13,351 bases of DNA from Holosporales bacterium (GTDB lineage Bacteria; Pseudomonadota; Alphaproteobacteria; RUG11792), in the NCBI GenBank assembly GCA_031263345.1, contig JAISFY010000046.1:1-13351 (forward strand), given 5' to 3'. The notes under the pieces are model-generated. The model saw nothing but the letters and a program-made list of their open reading frames with translations, was not told the origin of the DNA and made no database searches. A program made the position numbers and the translations under genes. This document shows, in pieces, positions 1 to 6,318 of the stretch (position 1 is its first letter; every line of letters begins with the position of its first letter).

Positions 1-980
1 AATACTGGAATATTATCGATAGATATTCCTGGTATGATTGGATTGGTTCCAAATTTGATGTGGATAATTTTTTGCATTTCCTCAAAAAAACTGGCTCCTT
101 TCTTGTATAGAATATACAATGGAGTTTCTTCCTCAAATTTCTTGTACTCCATTATTTTCATCTTACAATTCTTTGTTAATTTTAAAGTTTTTAATAATTC
201 TGAGGTGTTAAACAGTAAATAAAGTCTCCCCTCGATGGGGAGATTACTTTTCGTTATTTCATGTAACTTATTCTCATTAATTTCAGCAAAAATCTTGTGT
301 AGAATGCCGGCCTCGATCATAAAGTGGGTGATTTCAAACGCGTATTCTGACATTAATATGATAAATAGTTCTTTTTGAATTCGTTCGATTGAAAGTCTTA
401 AGATATCATCTGCTTTATTTTTAATAATACTGTCATATAGATTTCTTAAATCTCCAAATTTAGCGCACATCCGATAATATCGGAAAATCCTTAAGGCATC
501 CTCACGAATCCTTTCATTCGGATCACCTATAAATCTAACGACCTTTTCTTGGAGATCCTTCATTCCTCCAAAATAATCAAAAATCTCTCCTGATAGGGTC
601 GTGTAAAGGGCATTTATCGTAAAATCTCTTCGCTTTGCGTCTTCCTCAAAATTGGATGTTCCAATAACAGTACAGCCACGTCCGAAGCATTCATCATCAA
701 TCCTAAGGGCTGTAATTTCGAATTTCCTATCCTTGATAAAAACGGTAATTGATCCGTAAGCCAACCCCGTTTTGATACATCTGTTACCCTTCGCTTCCAG
801 AATGTCCATCACCGATACGATGTCGGCGTTAACCGCTAGATCTAAATCATCGGTTACGATTCCTAATAGACCGTCTCTAACGCATCCTCCGACAAATCGT
901 GCTTCAATTCCATTGCCCTCAAGAATCGAAAATAGGGTTCTCGTTTCTGGAAAATCGATGAAGTAGAAGTCAAATTTCAA
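1..980 (-). CDS. cca: CCA tRNA nucleotidyltransferase / poly(A) polymerase family, 3' end outside window
   Basis: Adds or repairs the 3' CCA of tRNAs in the cytoplasm. About 326 residues are visible and the frame is open to the left edge, so the end of the C-terminal RNA-binding part is missing. Seen: the class II nucleotidyltransferase start GGCVRD (residues 31-36), the metal-binding pair D45-x-D47 in DDLDLAV, RRDFTINAL (118-126), and the nucleotide-recognition helix EDALRIFRYYR (160-170) with D161, R164 and R167. The start is TTG at 980-978, overlapping the rph TGA (979-977); no in-frame ATG lies before the catalytic motif, so a non-ATG start is required. No good Shine-Dalgarno is seen, so translation is probably coupled to rph. 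The gene could be named pcnB by homology, since the two activities cannot be separated from these motifs. The gene assignment is secure; the exact specificity is less so. Confidence 0.9.
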   Translation of the reverse strand, partial: MKFDFYFIDFPETRTLFSILEGNGIEARFVGGCVRDGLLGIVTDDLDLAVNADIVSVMDILEAKGNRCIKTGLAYGSITVFIKDRKFEITALRIDDECFGRGCTVIGTSNFEEDAKRRDFTINALYTTLSGEIFDYFGGMKDLQEKVVRFIGDPNERIREDALRIFRYYRMCAKFGDLRNLYDSIIKNKADDILRLSIERIQKELFIILMSEYAFEITHFMIEAGILHKIFAEINENKLHEITKSNLPIEGRLYLLFNTSELLKTLKLTKNCKMKIMEYKKFEEETPLYILYKKGASFFEEMQKIIHIKFGTNPIIPGISIDNIPV

Positions 981-1702
981 TCCGAAATACCCAAAGCGAG
1001 TTTTTGCTTTTCAAGCAGATCACCTCTTCCCCTTTTAGCATATTCTAAGAGCCTATTAAATTCATCTTCTTTGAATGATCTTTGTTCTCCGCTAATTTGA
1101 ATCTCGATGATCCCATCCCCGGATAAAACGAAATTGGCATCGATTTCAGCCTTCGAATCTTCCGAATAATCCAGATCGAGTAGGGGGGAATTATCGACAA
1201 TGCCACATGAAATGGCTACGACATGGTTCTTGATTGGGTTCTCCGATACCTTCCTGGTTCTTAACAGTTGCTGGCAGGCCAGATAGAGGGCAACGAAAGC
1301 TCCAGTTATACTGGCCGTTCGGGTTCCACCGTCTGCCTGAATGACGTCACAATCAATTTTTATTTGTCGTTCTCCTAGAACGAATAGATCGACTGCCGAT
1401 CTCAGTGATCTCCCAATCAGGCGCTGTATTTCGAGAGATCTTCCTGCCTGCTTTCCTTTGGCTGCCTCCCGTTCGGTTCGCTCGCTACAGGAACAGGGAA
1501 GCATTCCGTATTCAGCAGTAATCCATCCAGTTTTTGAGTTTCGTAAAAATTGTGGAACCCTGTCTTCTATGGTTGCTGCACAAATTACTTGAGTATTTCC
1601 GACTTTGATGAAGCAGGAACCGTCTCCGTGAGAATAGTAATGTGGGATTAACGCAATTGGTCGGAGGGCGTCATGCGCTCTATTAAGGGATCTCCTGAAC
1701 AT
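977..1702 (-). CDS. rph: Ribonuclease PH
   Basis: Phosphorolytic 3'-to-5' exoribonuclease that trims tRNA precursors; family members form a hexameric ring. The 241 residues from my chosen start match the usual length of about 238. Seen: R88 in KQAGRSLEIQRLIGRSLR and R128 in QADGGTRTASITGA, the two phosphate-binding arginines, and the LLDLDYSEDSKAEIDANFV stretch holding the catalytic aspartates. I chose ATG at 1702 because MFRRSLNRAHDALRPI aligns with the family N-terminus and AGGA lies 9 nt upstream. An in-frame ATG at 1756 would add 18 residues, but its nearest GGAGG is about 16 nt away. The stop overlaps the TTG start of cca, giving a two-gene tRNA 3'-end processing unit. It is divergent from leuS. 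Confidence 0.95.
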   Translation of the reverse strand: MFRRSLNRAHDALRPIALIPHYYSHGDGSCFIKVGNTQVICAATIEDRVPQFLRNSKTGWITAEYGMLPCSCSERTEREAAKGKQAGRSLEIQRLIGRSLRSAVDLFVLGERQIKIDCDVIQADGGTRTASITGAFVALYLACQQLLRTRKVSENPIKNHVVAISCGIVDNSPLLDLDYSEDSKAEIDANFVLSGDGIIEIQISGEQRSFKEDEFNRLLEYAKRGRGDLLEKQKLALGISD

Positions 1703-1806
1703 TCGTTTATATCCTAAATTGTTCTGTTTTTTTGGATGATGCTCAAGGGGTAGCATATCACAAAAAAATCGGCCTCCATACTGAAATTAGAGATCGGATT
1801 TTATGC

Positions 1807-1821
1807 TTAGGTATAACCTAA
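1807..1821. promoter_or_regulatory. Perfect inverted repeat between rph and leuS
   Basis: TTAGGT-ATA-ACCTAA is a perfect 6-bp-arm inverted repeat in the divergent intergenic region. A TATACT hexamer (1830-1835) follows and could be the leuS -10; the repeat then covers the position where its -35 should be, and that -35 (TTAGGT) is poor. This fits an operator or a factor-dependent promoter. It is a short sequence, so chance occurrence is possible. Confidence 0.35.
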
Positions 1822-1872
1822 AGTTTTGTTATACTGCTCCGGATTTCTTTGATTGCTGTAATTTTTTATAAA

Positions 1873-4377
1873 ATGTCGAGCAGTATTTATCATTTTAGAT
1901 CTGTCGAAAAAAAGTGGTCAGAAATTTTTTCACGATATTCAATTTCCAATTCAGAAATTTTACGAAATCGGCAAAAAAAATATTACGTACTTGAGATGCT
2001 ACCATATCCGTCTGGCAAGTTACACATGGGGCATATTAGGAATTATACGATAGGCGATGTATTGGCTCGTTATAAAAAAATGTCCGGATATGCGGTGATT
2101 CACCCGATTGGATGGGATTCATTCGGTTTGCCCGCAGAGAATGCAGCGAGGCAGTCTGGGGGACACCCAAAGACCTGGACCGAGGCTAACATAGCCTCCA
2201 TGAGGGAACTGCTGCAAGTTTTCGGGTATATGTACGATTGGCCTAGAGAAATCAGTACGTGTAGCGAGAATTATTATGCTATGGAGCAGAAGATTTTTCT
2301 GGACTTATTTGATAGAGGGATGGTTTATAGAAAAAAATCCTATGTTAATTGGGATCCGATCGATCAGACTGTCTTAGCTAACGAACAAGTAATCGATGGG
2401 CTTGGATGGAGGTCTGGAGCTCCGGTCGAAAAAAGAATCCTGGATCAGTGGTTTGTGCGGATTACTGCATATGCAGAAAAACTTTTATCGGGGCTTAAAG
2501 AATTAGAGGGAAAGTGGCCGGATAAGGTTTTAAAGATGCAGGAAAATTGGATTGGGAGATCCGAGGGAGTCATCGTCAATTTTAAAATTGTTGGCAGCAA
2601 TAGGACGATTCCAATTTTCACGACGAGACCTGATACCTTATTTGGATCCTCTTTTATCGCCCTTTCTCCAGATCATGAAATTGCTACTGAATTAGCCAAA
2701 AATGATCTTGATGCTGCAAGGTTTATCGAAAATTGTAAAAAAGGAGCGATTACTGAAGAGGCCTTTGCTAAGGCCGAGAAAGATGGATGGAAGACTCATT
2801 TGTATGCAGAGTGTTTTCTAGTTGAAGGAAAGAAACTTCCGATATATATAGCAAATTTTGTTCTGATGGATTACGGAACGGGGGCCGTTTTTGGCTGCCC
2901 AGCTCACGATGAAAGAGATTTTGATTTTGCAAAAAAATATAATCTGCCGATTATTAGAGTTATACATTCGGAGGAAGAATTGCCATATTCGGGAGAAGGA
3001 AGGCTTATCAATTCATCTTTCTTAAACGGGCTAAGTACTGGCGATGCAAAAATTGAAATGATTAAATATATCGAGGAAATTGGAGCCGGAGAGGGTAAGG
3101 TTACATATAGACTGAGAGACTGGCTGGTCTCGAGGCAACGGTATTGGGGCTGTCCGATTCCAATCATTCACTGTCCATCGTGTGGTATCGTATCGGCCAA
3201 AATCCCAGTCCTCCTCCCTGAGGATATTATCATAGACGGTATCGGTAATTCACTCGAGAAACACCCTACATGGCGATTCGTAAAGTGTCCGAAGTGCGGG
3301 GAAGAGGCAGTTAGAGACACGGATACCCTCGATACTTTTTTCGAATCGTCGTGGTATTTCTTAAGGTATTTGTGTCCAGATTATAGTGATCCGATCGATA
3401 GAGATATTGCCGATGCGGCAATGCCGATTGATATTTGTATTGGCGGAGTAGAGCATGCCGTTCTCCACCTATTGTATGCCCGATTTTTCGTGATGGCTTT
3501 AAAGGATATGGGATATATATCCAGCGGGATTTCATTTATGAAACTGTTGGCACAGGGAATGGTTTGCCATAAATCGTACAAAAATTCAGATGGAGAATGG
3601 GTTTATCCTGATGAGGTAAGGCGAGATAATAATGAGAAATTCATCGATAGGTCTGGGAAAGAAGTCATTGAATATTCAGCAGAAAAAATGAGCAAATCCA
3701 AAAAGAATATCGTTAATCCTCAGGTTATTGTTGATTCTCATGGAGTTGATGCCACGAGATTATTTATCGTCTCTGATACACCTCCAGAAAAAGATTTCGA
3801 TTGGAATATTGATGCTTTGGACGGATCGTGGCGATTTCTCAATAAAGTGTGGAAAACTTTTAATCTAGTCTTTAGTGAGCTTGGTGTTCAGATAGGAGGC
3901 TCGAATTCTTTACTCAAGACTACGCATATTTACCTCAAAAAGATTTCGGAGGCATACGATTCTGTGGCGCTAAATAAAGCCATTGCCTTCGTTCGAGAAT
4001 TTTTCAATGAGATTGAGGCAGGGGTGAAAACCGAGACTAATGAATCACTGAGATTTGCATTTAAAAATTTTATTAAGGCACTTTCTCCGATAGCTCCGTA
4101 TATTTGCCATGAAATGTGGAAAATTATTGGAGAAACGACTGAGCCGTTACAAGATACGGAATGGCCAAAGATAGACGAAAGACTAGCGATAGAGAATACG
4201 GTTACGATAGCCATTCAAGTTAACGGAAAATTACGTAAGACGTTTGAGGTGGAGAGAGATACTAGTGAACCTATCCTCGAGGCTATGGCAGTCACATTGC
4301 TCGAGGATTCTATACAGAAATCTTTAATAAAAAAGATTGTCATTATTAAAAATCGAGTAGTAAATATTGTGATTTAA
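1873..4377 (+). CDS. leuS: Leucyl-tRNA synthetase (class I)
   Basis: Charges tRNA-Leu with leucine and hydrolyses mischarged tRNA. 834 residues from the ATG at 1873, near family length. Seen (ATG numbering): the HIGH signature as HMGH (51-54) inside PYPSGKLHMGHIRNYTIGDV; the CP1 editing domain with FTTRPDTLFG (249-258) and GAVFGCPAHDERD (337-349), whose D346 is the conserved editing aspartate; a zinc-binding-like insert C434-x2-C437 / C472-x2-C475; and KMSKS (605-609). The LANEQVIDGLGWRSG segment is of alphaproteobacterial type. The start is not certain: a TTG at 1849 would add 8 residues and has GGA about 6 nt upstream, but it lies only about 7 nt past the start site predicted from TATACT; the ATG at 1873 has no clear Shine-Dalgarno. 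All active-site and editing residues are present, so it should be functional. Confidence 0.97.
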   Translation: MSSSIYHFRSVEKKWSEIFSRYSISNSEILRNRQKKYYVLEMLPYPSGKLHMGHIRNYTIGDVLARYKKMSGYAVIHPIGWDSFGLPAENAARQSGGHPKTWTEANIASMRELLQVFGYMYDWPREISTCSENYYAMEQKIFLDLFDRGMVYRKKSYVNWDPIDQTVLANEQVIDGLGWRSGAPVEKRILDQWFVRITAYAEKLLSGLKELEGKWPDKVLKMQENWIGRSEGVIVNFKIVGSNRTIPIFTTRPDTLFGSSFIALSPDHEIATELAKNDLDAARFIENCKKGAITEEAFAKAEKDGWKTHLYAECFLVEGKKLPIYIANFVLMDYGTGAVFGCPAHDERDFDFAKKYNLPIIRVIHSEEELPYSGEGRLINSSFLNGLSTGDAKIEMIKYIEEIGAGEGKVTYRLRDWLVSRQRYWGCPIPIIHCPSCGIVSAKIPVLLPEDIIIDGIGNSLEKHPTWRFVKCPKCGEEAVRDTDTLDTFFESSWYFLRYLCPDYSDPIDRDIADAAMPIDICIGGVEHAVLHLLYARFFVMALKDMGYISSGISFMKLLAQGMVCHKSYKNSDGEWVYPDEVRRDNNEKFIDRSGKEVIEYSAEKMSKSKKNIVNPQVIVDSHGVDATRLFIVSDTPPEKDFDWNIDALDGSWRFLNKVWKTFNLVFSELGVQIGGSNSLLKTTHIYLKKISEAYDSVALNKAIAFVREFFNEIEAGVKTETNESLRFAFKNFIKALSPIAPYICHEMWKIIGETTEPLQDTEWPKIDERLAIENTVTIAIQVNGKLRKTFEVERDTSEPILEAMAVTLLEDSIQKSLIKKIVIIKNRVVNIVI

Positions 4378-4395
4378 TAAAAGGTGTAGTATAAT
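4367..4395 (+). promoter_or_regulatory. Sigma70-type promoter inside the end of leuS
   Basis: TTGTGA (4367-4372) and TATAAT (4390-4395) are separated by 17 bp: 4/6 and 6/6 to consensus at ideal spacing. The -35 overlaps the last codons of leuS. The predicted start near 4402 gives a leader of about 27 nt to the exported protein gene, which contains GAGG at 4414-4417. It is the best housekeeping-type promoter in the window. Confidence 0.7.
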
Positions 4396-4428
4396 GAGAA
4401 TATCATTACAGATGAGGTATTGTTTTAT

Positions 4429-4998
4429 ATGATGCCATTTAAAAGATTTTTTGCGTCAGTTATAGTATTTTGTGTGTTCTCTGCTCTATTTTTAACTGAT
4501 ATGTATTCAGTAAGAGCTGCAAGTAGTGTGAAAGCCGATACGGAGAGATTGACTCCGCAGGCGCAAGTGGAAATTATAAAGCAAGCTAAAGCTCGAGCAG
4601 AAAGGTTCATTAACTTGTTTAAAAATAATTCACCACCACCAGTGGTAAAACAGTTTGCACAGGAAGAGGTAGATCTTCAAGCGGTCACGATGCGTGCTAA
4701 GTGTGGCACGGAGGAGAAGGATAAACTGGTGGGGCAGCTAGCATCGGTGGTAGAATCATTATCTCGAGAAGTGAGAGAGCAGGTTAAGGAATGTAAAATA
4801 GGAAATGCTAAACTTACAAAAGAGGGTAAAAACTTTGCTGTGGTCGAACTGCGGTTAGGAAACCAGAATGGCGATAGTTTTAGTGTATTGGTGGAAGTAA
4901 GCAAGAGTAGCCGGAAAATTGTTGAGGTATCCGTTTCCGGTATACTTGTAGTAAATCTTGCGGTTTCTAAAATGAAAGCGGCAAAAAAAGGTAAATAA
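4429..4998 (+). CDS. Exported protein, possibly a divergent MlaC/Ttg2D-like lipid carrier
   Basis: 189 residues. Signal peptide: K5-R6, hydrophobic core about 7-22, likely cleavage after V-R-A30. I do not recognise it with certainty. The layout resembles MlaC: helices after the signal (LTPQAQVEIIKQAKARAERFI), then VDLQAVTMRAKCG-TEEKDKLVGQLASVVESL in the place of the MlaC 'LG..w...t..q...f...' helices, then strands ending in KIVEVSVSGILVVN, like the MlaC 'i.Dv.v.Gvs...' end. If that is right, it would carry phospholipid between inner and outer membrane. No mlaF/E/D/B gene is adjacent, and the residues matching MlaC are few. The ATG at 4429 is 11 nt after GAGG; an upstream TTG at 4420 is only 2 nt from it and is less likely. 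It has its own near-consensus promoter and is 2 nt before the MORN-repeat gene, so the two are probably co-transcribed. Ends basic (KMKAAKKGK). Confidence 0.75.
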   Translation: MMPFKRFFASVIVFCVFSALFLTDMYSVRAASSVKADTERLTPQAQVEIIKQAKARAERFINLFKNNSPPPVVKQFAQEEVDLQAVTMRAKCGTEEKDKLVGQLASVVESLSREVREQVKECKIGNAKLTKEGKNFAVVELRLGNQNGDSFSVLVEVSKSSRKIVEVSVSGILVVNLAVSKMKAAKKGK

Positions 4999-5000
4999 AT

Positions 5001-5585
5001 GTGGAAAATTTTACTGGTGAGCTTACGCAGGATACTAACAATGGACGGATCGTAATTCGGTATGTCTCTGGAAAGAAGCAAGGTACCACCAAGTTCATTG
5101 ATAAGTTTACTGGATTGGTATTATCGGAAATTGAATACCGTGATGATGTGATCGACGGGAAAATCAAACAATTTTACCAGAGCGGGGCTATTTTATCAGT
5201 TGTCACTTACAAGGGGGGGATTCTGGATGGCCCATTCGTTTCGTATTACGAAAACGGAATGAAGCAAATGGAATCGTTTTACGTTAATGGAAAGCAGGAT
5301 GGAACTACTATTACTTACGATGAATTTGGTGATACCGTCGCAGAGAGCCATTATCGCCAAGGGATGAAACACGGGCAAAACACTGTGTATTACCCGAAAT
5401 CTCTAGGTGGCGGCGTGTTCGAACTATCCTCATTTGAAAACGGTAAATTAACTGGAAATCGGGTAACCTTCTATGATACCGGAGAGCCCATGTCCGTTAC
5501 TCCGTATATCGCCGGTAGAGCCCAACAGTATCCCAAAAACTATTCCAAGAATGGAGAAGAACTACGTCCTTATAAACTAGGTTAA
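5001..5585 (+). CDS. MORN_2-repeat protein (YwqK-family type)
   Basis: 194 residues, no signal peptide or membrane segment. Made of about six tandem repeats of 23-26 residues with the pattern G-x-x-x-G ... Y-x-x-x-G ... Y: about 24-48 (GKKQG), 49-71, 73-95 (GILDGPFVSYYENG), 97-120 (GKQDG), 121-146 (GMKHG) and 148-171 (GKLTG). Such repeats are often annotated as 'toxin-antitoxin system YwqK family antitoxin', but no YwqJ-like toxin is next to it, so that name should not be read as function. MORN repeats elsewhere mediate membrane or protein contacts. The start is GTG at 5001, the only start after an in-frame stop, with AAGG 9 nt upstream. An overlapping out-of-frame ATG at 4999 ends quickly. 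Its stop shares TTAA (5582-5585) with the stop of rplI on the other strand. Confidence 0.85.
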   Translation: MENFTGELTQDTNNGRIVIRYVSGKKQGTTKFIDKFTGLVLSEIEYRDDVIDGKIKQFYQSGAILSVVTYKGGILDGPFVSYYENGMKQMESFYVNGKQDGTTITYDEFGDTVAESHYRQGMKHGQNTVYYPKSLGGGVFELSSFENGKLTGNRVTFYDTGEPMSVTPYIAGRAQQYPKNYSKNGEELRPYKLG

Positions 5586-6112
5586 TTCCCATCCTTTTCG
5601 GACGATTTCTGTTTATTTTCCGGTTCCAAATTTTCATTAGTATCCCGATCGACAGGAGTGCTTTGCTCCTGAGCTGTCATGACCCTTAAAGATATCTCAG
5701 AGGTTACCTCTGGATGGAGGACGACAGTAATCCGATGGGTACCTACGATCTTTATTGGAGAATCAATTCTAATTTGGGATTTATTGATGATAAATCCTTG
5801 CTCAGCCACCTCTTCTGCAATATCAGCCGCTCGAACGGAACCGAATAAAAATCCTGATTCACTTGATTGCCGAATGAGGACTATCGATACATTGTTCAAT
5901 TTTGCTGCAACGATTTCAGCCTCTTTCTTCAACTTGAGACTCGAAGCTTCGATTTCAACTTTCTTTAGAGCAAAATACTCAAGATTTGCTGGTGTTGCCC
6001 TTAATGCTTTTTTTTGAGGTAATAAAAAATTCCTGGCATAACCAGTTTTAACATTAACAACATCCCCTATAGATCCCAATTTTAGAACTCTCTCTAACAA
6101 AACGATCTGCAT
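5582..6112 (-). CDS. rplI: 50S ribosomal protein L9
   Basis: Binds 23S rRNA at the base of the L1 stalk and helps keep reading frame. 176 residues from the ATG at 6112. The N-domain is typical: MQIVLLERVLKLGSIGDVVNVK followed by GYARNFLLPQKKALRAT. A central helix and a C-domain (SGFLFGSVRAADIAEEV ... HRITVVLHPEV) follow. The last 30 or so residues form a polar, charged tail, as in many alphaproteobacterial L9 proteins. I chose the ATG because the protein then begins MQIVLL as in the family; GAGGG (6127-6123) is 10 nt upstream. A TTG at 6121 would add three residues but is 1 nt from that GAGGG. The usual partners rpsF and rpsR are not upstream; instead a divergent exported protein gene is there. 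A candidate promoter is annotated separately. Confidence 0.96.
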   Translation of the reverse strand: MQIVLLERVLKLGSIGDVVNVKTGYARNFLLPQKKALRATPANLEYFALKKVEIEASSLKLKKEAEIVAAKLNNVSIVLIRQSSESGFLFGSVRAADIAEEVAEQGFIINKSQIRIDSPIKIVGTHRITVVLHPEVTSEISLRVMTAQEQSTPVDRDTNENLEPENKQKSSEKDGN

Positions 6113-6196
6113 TCTTCCCAATCCCTCTTTTCCATAATAAAATTCTCCGGCAATTAAAAAATATTCACGACACGCTGATATCTTATCACTGATGTT

Positions 6197-6225
6197 TTGA
6201 TACGTCTAGATTGACGTTGTGACAA
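6197..6225 (-). promoter_or_regulatory. Candidate rplI promoter
   Basis: On the minus strand, TTGTCA (6225-6220, 5/6 to consensus) and TATCAA (6202-6197, 4/6) are 17 bp apart. The leader would be about 80 nt. It lies inside an imperfect inverted repeat (6215-6242), and the spacer also contains ACGTC/GACGT arms (6202-6217). Plausible because rplI has no co-directional gene upstream in the window. Confidence 0.45.
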
Positions 6226-6242
6226 AGTATTTCATCACATCG
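6215..6242. promoter_or_regulatory. Imperfect inverted repeat, possible operator
   Basis: CGTTGTGA and TCACATCG flank a 12-bp spacer; the arms match at 7 of 8 positions. The repeat overlaps the candidate -35 of rplI and lies about 80-100 nt upstream of the 759-residue protein gene. The inner TGTGA/TCACA resembles CRP half-sites, but the spacer (12) is not the CRP spacing (6). Confidence 0.3.
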
Positions 6243-6306
6243 AATATTGTGCGTTAATTGATTCTTAACCGATGTATATTATTCTAATACTTGCCTTGAA
6301 AGTATT

Positions 6307-6312
6307 GGAGGG
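6307..6312 (+). promoter_or_regulatory. Strong Shine-Dalgarno for the 759-residue exported protein
   Basis: GGAGGG sits 6 nt before the ATG at 6319 and fixes that start. It is stronger than the sites of leuS, yerC or the patatin-like gene. A possible -10 (TATATT, 6275-6280) lies upstream, but I see no good matching -35. Confidence 0.8.
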
Positions 6313-6318
6313 TTAAGT

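Noticed and set aside
34..966. Plus-strand open frames at 34-222 and 772-966
   Set aside because: They lie antisense to the conserved cca frame and have no family resemblance or good ribosome sites.
1703..1756. Longer rph with start at 1756
   Set aside because: The extra 18 residues do not match the RNase PH N-terminus, and the nearest GGAGG is about 16 nt away; the ATG at 1702 fits both family and ribosome site.
2904..4214. Several minus-strand open frames inside leuS
   Set aside because: They are shadows of a continuous, motif-complete leuS; their compositions look random and none resembles a known protein.
5001..5585. Toxin-antitoxin module based on the YwqK-type repeats
   Set aside because: The family label comes from the repeat only; no YwqJ-like or other toxin gene is adjacent.
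5679..6017. 112-residue plus-strand frame inside rplI
   Set aside because: Antisense to an intact L9 gene with full domain match; no support of its own.
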